From the NCBI GenBank assembly GCA_018136815.1, contig CM030934.1:3239070-3303069 (forward strand): a stretch of DNA of 64,000 bases, read 5' to 3'. This document shows positions 20,981 to 30,395 of this stretch, in pieces (the stretch's first letter is position 1; each line of letters starts with the position of its first letter). The notes beneath the pieces were generated by a model. It was not told where the DNA came from and did not search any database. It saw only the letters and a program-made list of their open reading frames with translations. Source of the DNA: Isochrysis galbana. Taxonomy: Eukaryota; Haptophyta; Isochrysidales; Isochrysidaceae. A program made the translations under genes and the position numbers.

Positions 20981-22066
20981 ATGACAAATGTGTGGAACCT
21001 TGTCCACCACTCGCAGATTCCGCTCAACGCCTCGGCCTATGAGTTTTCACGTGGCATGCCTGATGAGAAATGGATGCTGTTCATGTGGGCGGGCTGGGTC
21101 ATTGTTAGCTTTATCGCGGCGGTCGCCTCCGCCTCAATCTTTGCTGGAATCCTATTCAGCCGCGAGGCGCGTGGGTCGGCATTCAACATGTATCTGCTAG
21201 CTCTCACCATCCCTGATTTCGTGATAAGTTCCAGCTGCACCATCACATGTTGGCTGAACTACAACCTTCATTTCTACGTCGGCAATGATATGTGCAGGTG
21301 GCAAGCATTCTACGCCTCTTTCGGTATTGCTGGCTCGTTTTATCTTAATGCTCTCGTCGCTCATGAAATGCGCCGCTTGTTAAAGGCAACAAAACGACTT
21401 GAAGACTACCATCCTCCATCGCATCGCCGCGTGCTGTTGACGTCTGCAGGCGTGCTCGTTTTCTGCGTCATCCTGTCGACCATCCATATGTGGGGCATAT
21501 TCTCGCTCGAGGCATTCCCCACCTATGGCATTGTGTGTGTGGTGCATGATAAAACAGTTCCATCAACTCTCGCCATGTGGCTCATATACATGCCGCTGAT
21601 CGCCTTTTTGCCCTGTGCATACATCTTCTACGTAGCCATCAACAGCTGGTGGAACAATCTTATCTACCTCCGTGCGCCGCCTCTGGCGGCTGAGGGGGAG
21701 GCCGCGAATGAAAGCCCCGAGATGGACTCGGTCGCTGAGATGCAACGCCGTATGCATATTCGAAGAATTCGACAAGCTCGCACCCTTGGCCTCTACTTCG
21801 CGCGGATATTCTTATCAGTGCTGCTCATGTGGGCACCTGCCTCGGTCTTCCTCATCACATTGAAGCTGCATTCCGCATGGGGAGTCTGGGTCGGAGGCAC
21901 TTGGGGGCATCTGCAAGGGCTAGCGTCAGCTCTAATGTGCTTAACCAAGCCCGACGTATTCGATGCCGTCAAAGACCTATATACTTGCCGACGTCGGCCC
22001 CCACCCCAAGTCGCCCCACCACGGATTGTGACTAAATCAGCGTCCTGCCTGGATTTCCAGGCCTAA
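20981..22066 (+). CDS. seven-transmembrane receptor-like (GPCR-like) protein
   Basis: Intronless 361-residue frame beginning MTNVWNLVHHSQIPLNASAY with a short N-terminus carrying a possible N-glycosylation site (NAS). Seven hydrophobic helices: about residues 32-57, 68-94, 105-125, 148-170, 195-218, 265-288 and 300-318. Cys at the start of helix 3 (DMCRWQAFY) and Cys in the second outer loop (GIVCVVHDK) can form the disulfide typical of GPCRs. A basic loop (RRMHIRRIRQAR) precedes helix 6. Helix 7 ends LMCLTKPDVFDAVKDLY, in the place of the NPxxY segment. The layout recalls cAMP-receptor-like GPCRs of protists; the ligand is unknown. The ATG follows GAGGA directly and no upstream in-frame ATG fits better. 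Confidence 0.75.
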   Translation: MTNVWNLVHHSQIPLNASAYEFSRGMPDEKWMLFMWAGWVIVSFIAAVASASIFAGILFSREARGSAFNMYLLALTIPDFVISSSCTITCWLNYNLHFYVGNDMCRWQAFYASFGIAGSFYLNALVAHEMRRLLKATKRLEDYHPPSHRRVLLTSAGVLVFCVILSTIHMWGIFSLEAFPTYGIVCVVHDKTVPSTLAMWLIYMPLIAFLPCAYIFYVAINSWWNNLIYLRAPPLAAEGEAANESPEMDSVAEMQRRMHIRRIRQARTLGLYFARIFLSVLLMWAPASVFLITLKLHSAWGVWVGGTWGHLQGLASALMCLTKPDVFDAVKDLYTCRRRPPPQVAPPRIVTKSASCLDFQA

Positions 22067-22308
22067 ACCACGAGTTGTGGCCTGATTGGGAGATTGTTTC
22101 ACTTCGCAAAGGCGCGATGCGCGTCTTCGGAAGCAGAACGAACTGTCATCCGTGGTACCACATCGTAGGTTGTTGCTTGCTCATGCTTATGCTTGATTTT
22201 TTCTGATATACTAGACGCAAGCCAAATTTGTTGACTGTTGGTTGTGGCAGTCCATGCCATCTTGTCACGTGATAATTAAATGTACAATGTACATCTTCAC
22301 AGCAAGAG
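22067..22308. other. no gene recognised
   Basis: 3' flank of the receptor gene; AT-richer than its neighbours. Confidence 0.4.
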
Positions 22309-22309
22309 C

Positions 22310-22486
22310 AACGATCGTTAAAACGATAGGGTCGTGGAGAGCGCCACGCTCCCCTCCTCCTGCCTCCCGCCCACCCCGCCGCGCCGGCCGACCAGATCGT
22401 GGCAGACGACACGCAGCCGGACCGCCCTCCAGCCAGGGCCACGCCCGCCCAGGTCCCCGCGAGCCGCTGCTCGCACCGCACCCCGC
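22310..22486 (+). mobile_element. retroelement 5' end (A/C-type hairpin)
   Basis: Imperfect hairpin CGATCGT-TAAA-ACGATAG (22312-22329) followed by GGTCGTGGAGAGCGCC, the same layout as the ATGGAGCGCGCC of other copies but with GTG. Interrupted at 22487 by a B-type hairpin. Confidence 0.5.
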
Positions 22487-22580
22487 AACTAAGTTTATAC
22501 TTAGGTCGGCCATGGGGGGGCACGAGCCCCCCCCGATGAATAGACAACATGGGCTCATATGCACAGTAGGAGCTCATCTC
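22487..22580 (+). mobile_element. retroelement 5' end (B-type hairpin)
   Basis: AACTAAGT-TTAT-ACTTAG at 22487-22504, then GGTCGGCCATGGGGGGGCACGAGCCCCCCC. The last block is nearly identical to the 5' ends of the complete elements at 23892 and 53273 read on their own strand. The 3' end is not defined. Confidence 0.6.
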
Positions 22581-22739
22581 CACAGTATGATTTCACTAGC
22601 ATATGGGGCATAAATCAGCCAATTTTTTTCCACCCCCATATGCAGGACAAAAACGCAGTAAAATAAACCCAGTATATGGGGGCCAAACAGAGCAAAAATC
22701 ACTTAACCCCCTTCTGTGACACAAAGCCGTATCCACCCC

Positions 22740-23015
22740 CCTGCCAGAGGGGAGGAACCCCACACTGCCGCGCCCTGCCACCACCTGCCCCACACCGCCA
22801 CCACCCGCCGCCACCTGCCACACCATGTTCCACCCTGCCGCCACCCGCCGCCACCTGCCCTGCCCTGCCGCCACCTGCCCTGCCCTGCCGCGCCGCCCTG
22901 CCACCCTCAGCCCTGACCTGCCGCCACTTGCCCTGCCCTGCCGCTGCCTGCCCTGCCCTGCCACACACTGCCCTGCCCTGCCCCGCCCCGCCGCCACCTG
23001 CCACCCCCACACGCG
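22740..23015 (+). repeat. CCTGCCGCCAC-type minisatellite
   Basis: Imperfect tandem units built from CTGCCCTGCC and GCCGCCACC over about 275 bp, ending in a short GC-alternating tract (23013-23029). Confidence 0.85.
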
Positions 23016-23141
23016 CGCGCGCGCGCGTGCACAGCATGATGACCGAACACTTCGTGTTCAAGCAAGGAGGAATCGCCACCCGTGGAAAGCTCCTCAGGGA
23101 GGTGAAGAGCGACGCCATCGCTCGCGCTCTCTCCAGAACAA

Positions 23142-23892
23142 TTAACTTCTTAATAGTCTCACCGCACACGCGGCCGTGGACCCTCTACTTTCTACTCACG
23201 CAGCAGAACTTTCTACACCCCCTCTCTCCCGGCCCTTCCCCCCCCGCCATCAAGCGACTCCCCCCGTGCACTACTAGGGGGATAGGGGAAAAGGGTTTAG
23301 ATATGGTCGGTGGCCCGCGCCCCCCCCCCGGTGATCCGTTCCCCTCTTCCTCCTATGCCTACCGGGCTGGCGGCGTCCTCAGTCCCGACTTCTCCTGTAA
23401 ACAGGTGCGGGACTTACATATTTTCCGGTGAGCGGAGCCCTCGCTCCGCCCACCCCCTTCTCCGCACTCTCTCTCCCCTCTCCTGCAGGCACGCGCGATG
23501 GCGCGCCTGCGACAGGCCAGCAGCTGCCTGCTGGCGACCCCTGGAGGCTCCTGGAGGCCAGCTCAGGGGGCAGAGGAGGCTGGGGCTGGGCCCTGGTCTC
23601 CCCTGCCTCTCCCTCGCTGGCGCTCCTGGGCCTCAGGGGCCCCCACTCTGCACCTGTCGGCCTGTCGAACAGGGGGGGAGGGGGGGTTGGAGCGATGGGC
23701 TGGCCACGACAGGCCAGGACGCGCGAGGCAGGCGAGCCTGCCACTGAGAGAGTGGGTCAGCAGGGCAGTGGGCTCCTGGCAAGCCATCAGGCGTGCCAGG
23801 AGCATGGGTGGTTCCTCCCCCATGGCAGGGGAGGAGTGGAGAGAGGGGGGGGCTCGTGCCCCCCCATGGGCGAACTAAGTATAAACTTAGTT
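23142..23892 (-). mobile_element. complete non-autonomous retroelement with 16-bp target-site duplication
   Basis: The 16-bp duplication GCTCTCTCCAGAACAA lies at 23126-23141 and 23893-23908. Between them is a 751-bp element on the minus strand. Its first 20 bases are the hairpin AACTAAGT-TTAT-ACTTAGTT, immediately against the duplication. Its 3' end is the LINE-type tail GGTGAGACTATTAAGAAG. The first 400 bp after the hairpin (plus 23490-23870) also occur at 52870-53250 and in inverted form at 34150-34480. No conserved ORF spans it. It looks like a SINE-like or deletion-derived partner of the LINEs, mobilised by target-primed reverse transcription. Confidence 0.85.
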
Positions 23893-23951
23893 GCTCTCTC
23901 CAGAACAAAACCGGATAAAATTCTCTTACAATTCTCTCACACCACTGCCAA

Positions 23952-24161
23952 GACTGACAACAGGCCTGCCCGGAACCCCCGGGCTCTGAACCAGGCTCGT
24001 GGTAGCGCACCCGAGCCGGACCCCGGACACCGAAGACAAAGGAACGAAGGGGGGCAGGGGAGGAGGTGGAGGGATGGGAAGACAAGGGCGATGTCAGAAG
24101 GGATGGGGAAGTACCCTAGAATAGTAGGTGTGTAGCCCAGAATCTTCAGATGTTTTTTTTT
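23952..24161 (+). mobile_element. 5'-truncated retroelement (family 3) with 15-bp target-site duplication
   Basis: TCACACCACTGCCAA occurs at 23937-23951 and 24162-24176. The 210-bp insert ends AATCTTCAGATG plus T(10), so the T-tailed 3' end is on the plus strand. Its middle (24000-24110) is homologous, inverted, to 24360-24466, which belongs to the hairpin-headed element whose 5' end is at 26266. Confidence 0.8.
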
Positions 24162-24199
24162 TCACACCACTGCCAAACGCACATTCACGGTAACACGTA

Positions 24200-24466
24200 G
24201 ATAACTAACGTATAAACGGGATACGCGAAGAAGGGACTGCCTCTTTGGAACTCAAATGTTTGCATCGGCGCATCGAACGATCGAGGCGATATTCGAAGCG
24301 TAAGGCCTCTCTCTCATCCACGAATCCACTCACATATGCACCTACTGGCTACTGGACTATCCATCTCTACTCCCACCGCCCTTATCTTCCCTTCCTCAAC
24401 CTCTTCCCCTGTCCCCCTTCATTCCTTTTTCTTTGGTTTCCGGGGTCCGGCCTCGGTGCACTACCT
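24200..24466 (-). mobile_element. 3' part of a family-3 element split by a LINE
   Basis: Minus-strand sequence homologous to 24000-24110. It is contiguous, once the LINE at 24480-26223 is removed, with the C-type hairpin 5' end at 26246-26266. The 3' boundary is not defined. Confidence 0.5.
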
Positions 24467-24479
24467 GAGGCCTGGTTTG

Positions 24480-26223
24480 AAAAAAAAAACTTCTTAATAA
24501 TCTCGCCGCGCGCGCGACCCTGCACAGCCTCCCTGCAGCCACGCCCGCTTTCCTTACCACCCCTTCACCTGCCTTGCGGCACGTCCCCTCGTGCTCTACC
24601 TAGGGGCTGGCTGGGTGAATTAGGTTTCCAGTGGCAGACGGTGTGTACCGGTCCCCGACGGCTTATCGCTCTCCTTCCTTCTACGCCGCCGGGCTACCGG
24701 TTTCATCTTAGTCCTTTTTGCGCCGGGTGCCGGGCGTCTGAAGTACGGTGTGTCTGCTGTGTGTGGGTGCCAACCGGGTGAGAAGCGGTACGCCTCGAGG
24801 GAGCGTTCGTTTTTAGGCAAGCCGCTCCACCATGTCGAGCGCTTGTGCTACTAGCTTCAGGTTCACACTCATGATTAGGTTCCCTTTGTTATTAGTCGTG
24901 TATACGGGGGTACTGAGGTCCCGTGGGGACTTGATCTTCGGCTTCCTGCCCTGGGAGGCCTTGTTTGTGCGCACGGTCGAGGTTCCGTCCGGGGGCCCAA
25001 GGCCAAGGCCTCTGACGAGGACTGTGAACCTGCTCAAGGTTCTTTCGATGACCGGCACGTGGTGGAATGAGTAGTGATCGAATTCTACTCTATACTCTAT
25101 AGAAGTCGCCTATTATGTGTCTCCATGCTATTAGGTAGAGGGCTTTAAGGCTATCGGGTGTCGGTGTGTTCGGGTATGCGAACAGTCTGTCTTTGATCTT
25201 CTGGTTTGTCGATCTGTCGCTCGCGGGGGTGAACCCCGCCACGGCCTCTATGGTTTGGAATATCCGAACCGTAGAGGAGCATCTGGCTAGGTGTGTCGAA
25301 TCCTCGCGGTGTTTTCCGCAGAGTCTACATATTGTGGTGGCTGCCGTCGCGAACCGGTTTCGTGTGCCCAGCCTTTTGTGGGTGATGTGTTTAAAGTGGG
25401 GGTGTTTGTCCCGTGTGTTTTAGCAGGGGGTGGGTATAAAGTTGTGCCACGTGTTTCCATTCGTCATGTGTCATTTCTAGCTTCCGCGCCCACGTTTCTC
25501 GCGCCGGCTGTGGCTTGGCGCAGGGGCCGTTCTTTATGAGCTCGCGTGTTATGTCTGACACAGTGACTTGGTCTAGCTGTGTTTTCCCGTCAAGTGTGTA
25601 TTCGTCCGCTAGGGGGTATTCTAGATGTTTCGGGCCTTTCAGCCCGTTCTCCCATGTGGCAGGGGCGTGGTATTGTTTCTCCTCGCCCGGTTTTGCTACC
25701 TCGCTCGGTGGTGCCTGTTGTCTCGTCTAGGTAGTTAGTGTTTGTGAATAGCCATATATTCTTCATTTTAGTTATATAGGTGTCGCTCTCGGAGACCCTG
25801 ATTTCACTAGTTACTTCCTCCGTCGAGGATGTGTCGCCCGGCGCTTCCGGCCGTGTCGCCGAGGGGGCCGGGTCGGGTGGCGGGGTGTCTCTCGCTTCGT
25901 TGAGAAGGCGCGAGGCTTGCTGTACTACGCGCCCCCACGAGTCGAGAAATTCCGACTTGTTTATTCTTTTTCCTTCGTGCTCGAAGACTTGGGAAGGTGA
26001 TCCAGGTATTGTGCACATTCTTCGCGCGTGTATGGTGTAGTGAATGTCTCGTCTTTGAAGACGCTGTGGGGGGCATGCGCTTGTAGGGATTCCCATAGGC
26101 TGATCCACGCTGCGCGTTTTAGCGGCGGCGGTTCGTGAGGGTTGTGCCAAAGTGGTTGGGATAGCGCTCCTGCTCTCGTGAGGCGTGAGCGGCGGATTTC
26201 CAGGGACCTAAAATTTGTTAGGA
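24480..26223 (-). mobile_element. LINE family 1, 5'-truncated copy with 13-bp target-site duplication
   Basis: GAGGCCTGGTTTG occurs at 24467-24479 and 26224-26236. The insert has its T-tail at the low-coordinate end (A-run at 24480-24490 on the plus strand) followed by CTTCTTAATAATCTCG. It encodes the same ORF2 C-terminus as 16700-17928: a KNIWLFTNTNY block, the CRLCGKHRED zinc knuckle at about 25275-25335, then GRKPKIK and VERLA ending at 24813. It is decayed: a frame change near 25700, a 1-bp insertion near 25415 and a 7-bp tandem duplication (TACTCTA twice, 25086-25099). Confidence 0.85.
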
Positions 26224-26245
26224 GAGGCCTGGTTTGGAGTGTACC

Positions 26246-26266
26246 CTATCGTTTATAACGATAGTT
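26246..26266 (-). repeat. 5'-terminal hairpin, C type
   Basis: Stem CTATCGT/ACGATAG with a 5-base AT loop, followed on the minus strand by GGGTACACTCC. The two bases differing from the A-type stem change on both sides, so pairing is kept. Confidence 0.65.
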
Positions 26267-26269
26267 GGC

Positions 26270-26438
26270 TCTCCTCCTTCGAGAACCGGGCGAGTCAGCG
26301 GGGAGGAGAGTGGGTGGGACCGCAGGGCAGACGGCTCCTGGCAAGCCGCATAAGGCATACCGGGAGGGTGGAGGAGTGGAGGGAGGGGGGGGGGGAGGGG
26401 CTCGTACCCCCCCATGGGTCAACCAAGTATAAACTTAG
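26270..26438 (-). mobile_element. retroelement 5' end (B-type hairpin), truncated
   Basis: On the minus strand CTAAGT-TTAT-ACTTGG (26421-26438) is followed by TTGACCCATGGGGGGGTACGAGCC and then sequence matching the 5' part of 23142-23892. The second stem pair is G-U. No duplication found. Confidence 0.6.
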
Positions 26439-26746
26439 GAGGCACAGGACATAGACATAGCAGGGAGAAGGCAACACGTGTGGGACTAAAACTGGGATGG
26501 ATACCCGCCCGACTATACCTTGCGGATAAAGTAGGCCATGGCATCAGGCCTACAAGACTTCTGTCTATTCGATCCTGTCAAATCTGCGCTAGCAGCTACT
26601 GGCAGCGGTCCCCAAAGGATGGCAGCGGTCAATTACGAGGTGTGCTGCCGGGGATTCTACATCCACGGCGAATATATTGCTGGCTGACTAAGACTGTACT
26701 AGCAAATTGCCCAGAATGAGCAAAGAATTGTCGTTGCCGCTCCTTC

Positions 26747-29290
26747 TCAACGTGGCCTTGGCCGGGATCCTCTATCCCTATCTCTTGCCCGATCTCGAAC
26801 GCGATCGGCTGTTGCGCGCGAACGCTTGTGCCGATCCTCGTGGTGGGGATGCGCGCGCTCCTCAGAGTCATTATTGCGCCGATCCCTCTCAACGGAGTGA
26901 GCACTCGCGGCTGGACCTGCCGTTTCCCTCGGCCGCTTTCCGCGGACATCAGCAGTGGTAGGACGCTCATTACACACAAATAGGCGTGACCCATGAGGCT
27001 CGAGGCGTATCGTGGGGACCGCACACAGCAAATCGCGCAACGAGCTGAAGCCAAACGCACGGACGTCGAGCTTTGCGCCAAAGTGTTGCTCGTACTTGGC
27101 CGGAAGGAGGGAAGCATCCTCGCGAGAGCCTGTGTAGAATGTGGGGCATCGACGAAACATGGCTCAAGAATAGGAGTAGCAGGGCCGGGAACGCGCGTGC
27201 GCCGAAGGATGGAAATTAGGGTCACTGCCCCACGTCTTCCCTCGGGCGATGGATGTGAGAGAACCATGGCGCCTCGGCAGGCCTGTGCCTTGTGGAACTT
27301 TACCTGTTGTTGATGTCAACCACGTAGTGAGCCTCGCCCATAGCAGTGAGCGCAGTGCACTGCCCCGCGCATCGAAAGCAGGTGAAGAGCCGGCCGAGCC
27401 ATCACCTAACCAAGGTGACGGGTGGCCTTCGGACCATACGGTCGCGACGAGTGGCGGAGAATTCTCGACCCAGCCAAGTACCTGAATAAAATGAAGAAAC
27501 GCGGCGTCTAAGGGACCTCGTGTGGAATGTCCGTTTGCACGCATAGCAAGTGCCAAATCGACGCCAGATTGCTATGGCGCTGAGTCAATTCCTGAAGGCG
27601 ATCCCATTGCTCATGAATGGGTGTAGGGCCTATGTTCCAGCGAGAGCGGCATCTATCTTCTCGTGCCGTGCAAGCACCTGGTTCACAAAGTTCAAGTTGC
27701 TACGATGGGCCTCTGCTAGTGCGGCGGCATCGAGCTGGTCTCGCCTACAATGAAGTGACGAATGAGACGATCAGATTGCCGCTCGGCCTCGCCCGCTCAT
27801 CCCGTCATAGTATGATGTGGGTGATGGTGAGATGAGTGGGCGCACAACACACCCAACGGTGTCGCAGTCCAGCCGAAGGAAGAGAGGCCTTCCTTCAAGT
27901 ACTGAGTTATGGTACTTTGCAACAATGGCCTCCGCCACAGCCGGCTCTCGTACGACGGCGGTACCAAAACCCATCCCTTGCCCGTCTGGACCGATGGGTA
28001 TCTGCAAGCGATTGGGCACGGGTGTCAGAAGAAAGCGGGCACCTAGAAGAAGGCTCGGGTCCCAGACGAGATTGCACTATAGTGACGGGCATGAGGTGAA
28101 TAAGTTGCCCCTCCTCCGTCAAGGAGAAGACGGTCAATTCGGCGCTAGAGCGCGGACGGCATACACATTGACCCAGTAAGCTCCAGGCAATTCCTTGTGG
28201 CCGATACCCAAACGAGATCACTCGGTCATTGCATGTGATCAGAGCGTACAGCGCGCTTATGACTGAGATTGGCAACGCCGCGGATGCGCTTGCCTCAAAG
28301 ACCTCACCTGTGCAGCCGGCACACGGATGTGCTCGGCAAGTGTCTGCCACGTCGTGGTGGGTGCTAGATTTCCGATGAAGACAGCGGTGGTTCCTGCCGC
28401 CCGTGTCAGCGCCGTGTCGTCTCGAACGATGACGCGAGTGCCACGAATATCCGTGCCGCCCGCAAGAGAGCGGAGCGCCGCAGCGGCGGCTTCTGGCGAT
28501 GCTAACTCAACCACACCAAACCCGCGCGGGCGCCCTCGATCGCTCAACGGCACCTGTGGCAGGGATGGGTCCAGAAAAGGCTTGTCAACGGCTCCTTCCT
28601 GTCATCCGGCGCGAGCGCGACCGGCGCGACTACAGAGAGAACAACCCGAGCACCACGAGAGCCGCATTCCAACGGAATCACCTGTAAGTGAAGAAGCTCG
28701 CCGAAGGTGGAGAAGAGTGCGGACAAGTCCCGCCAAGTTGCGGCAGTTGGCATGTTGCCAACGTAAACGCGCCTTCCAGGTACGTAGCCGCTCAAGGCGA
28801 CCTGACCTGCAGTCCTGCGTGGAGAGGATTGATTATCTGCAAGTCTACCACCGCCCTCCTTATTGTGAATGTGTTGCGATGCAGGCGGCGCTGGCCCAAC
28901 ACCCTCAGAGTGGCCCGTGCTGTCTCGGCGCGTAGATGGATGCAGGACCGTCACATCAGATGCCCATAATCTATCTGCGCGTTCGGGGTTTAGTGCAAGT
29001 ACGAAGTCGACACGTTCGCCGACAGCAGGCAGCTGCTGTACACCCGCAATCTCAGACACCTGCAGGCAAGTGGACGCAGGGGTTGAGAAGAAAGGGGGCC
29101 ATTGATGTCGCAAGCAAATCTCCAAGATGGAGCGTGATGAAGGACTACCAAGGGTCGGACAGGCAATCCCATTAAACCACTGGGGAAAGATGTTCGGTGA
29201 ATCACCTTCAGAAATAACCGTGAGCCAGCAATGCTACGGAAGTGCTCATCGGGCTCGATCTGCGACGCATGAGGAAGCAAGGCTCAAGTT
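26747..29290 (-). CDS. RNA-binding protein with cold-shock-like, RRM and LOTUS/OST-HTH domains (multi-exon)
   Basis: Conserved blocks in order on the minus strand. (1) 29200-29290, LPHASQIEPDEHF, and 28807-29059, GERVDFVLALNPE then ASDVTVL: cold-shock-like beta-strand pattern. (2) 28650-28795, RRVYVGNMP (RNP2), and the exon 28308-28553 with GRPRGFGVVEL (RNP1): RRM 1. The same exon continues into TAVFIGNLAP, RNP2 of RRM 2. (3) 27836-28001, DGQGMGFGTAVV: a further RNP1 half. (4) exon from 27118 down to about 26970, YEQHFGAKLDVRAFGFSSL then DLLCAVP: a LOTUS/OST-HTH fold. (5) an Arg/Asp/Glu-rich tail (RDRARDRDRGSRPRPR) ending at 26747. Exon 28553-28308 is clean (AG|GTGCCG ... GCACAG|GTGAGG, 82 codons). 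Other joins are approximate, and the 5' end may lie beyond the gap at 29525. LOTUS domains bind RNA or Vasa-type helicases in germ granules; a post-transcriptional role is inferred. Confidence 0.65.
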
Positions 29291-29524
29291 GTGCACAACT
29301 GGCCCTACCAACAACCGCAAGACGAAGCTTGTCAAAGATCAAGCAAGCCTGACTACTTGCGCTGTCTTCGGCCTCAACCTCACCCCGCCGCAGGTACGAA
29401 TGGTTTTGGAGGCGTCCCGTCACACCTGTCCAGCAACGGGCGATGGTCTCGACGAAATCTTGCCGGTCATTCGCGGGAGCACCTGCACATTGTCCACCTC
29501 TCCGTCTCGCGACTCCCATATAGC

Positions 29525-29624
29525 NNNNNNNNNNNNNNNNNNNNNNNNNNNNNNNNNNNNNNNNNNNNNNNNNNNNNNNNNNNNNNNNNNNNNNNNNNNN
29601 NNNNNNNNNNNNNNNNNNNNNNNN
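29525..29624. other. assembly gap (100 N)
   Basis: Exactly 100 N. It lies between the divergent RNA-binding protein and hydrolase genes and may hide 5' exons. Confidence 0.99.
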
Positions 29625-30395
29625 TAGCGATGGAGGCGAGACCACTCGCGGGCGGCCTGAGGACGCGCCACGCGCCACCCACGTCCGTGGCGCTCGCCAG
29701 CCTGCTCGAGAGGGAGAGAGGGTAGAAGAAGAAGGAGAGTTCGCGGAAGCGTCCTTCCTTCTCTCTCTCTCTCTCTCTCCCCCCCCCCCCCTCCCCCCTC
29801 GCGCCCTTCTCTTTCCCCCTCTCTCCTCTCTCCCCATCGTCTTCTCAGCACTCCTAGCTCAGATCGACAGTCAACGAAAGTACTCCCACTACTCTTCCTC
29901 TACGAGGTTCTCCTCTCGTCTTTATCTCTTGTTCCCGTCTTTCTCTTCTCTCTCTGAGATTCCCCCTTTCTAGCCAGGAGATTCAGGGTGGTAGTACTCT
30001 ATAACAATATATATTCTCTCTCTCTCTCTTCCCGAGAGACTGTCTCCGCTCGTTCCCCTCAAAGATTACAAACCCTCGGCGCTGTTCTTCTCTCTCTCTT
30101 CCCGTAGAGAGCACCTCCCAAAGCCTTCTGCTGTGTGCACACACGTCCCGTTCCTCTGCACACGATCGCACTCGATGCCCTGGCGCGGTTCTTCACGAGA
30201 CCCGCTCGTTCTTATCTAGTAATTCCCACCACTTTCTTCCTCTTCTCTCGCTCCCTCTGCTCGATCTCCCTCGCGCCCTCTCCCCACCTCTTCCCCTGTA
30301 CATATCACCTATACGTGAGTGGCCTTTCTTCACTCCCCCCCCCCCCCTCTCTCTCTTACCTCGCCTCCCCTCCCTCCCCCCGGCGCGCCCCCCGA
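29625..30395 (+). promoter_or_regulatory. CT-rich upstream region of the hydrolase gene
   Basis: Pyrimidine-rich on the plus strand, (CT)n at 29760-29830 and 30010-30030, C-run 30336-30346. Shared upstream interval of two divergent genes. No TATA box is convincing. Confidence 0.4.

Larger units (their letters stand above)
23034..24198 (+). pseudogene. ORF split by two retroelement insertions
   Basis: A frame starting MMTEHFVFKQGGIATRG at 23034 runs to 23141. The next 767 bp (insertion plus one copy of its duplicated target) and a later 225 bp (24161 region) are flanked by target-site duplications. Reading over both insertions keeps the frame open: the three segments 23034-23141, 23909-23951 and 24177-24198 join in phase and end at TAG/TAA near 24195. 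The host ORF is short and basic (KLLREVKSDAIARALS). I do not recognise it; it may belong to an older element. Confidence 0.5.

Noticed and set aside
23428..24135. 235-codon plus-strand ORF
   Set aside because: Runs antisense through the TSD-bounded element 23142-23892 and into the next insertion; not a gene.
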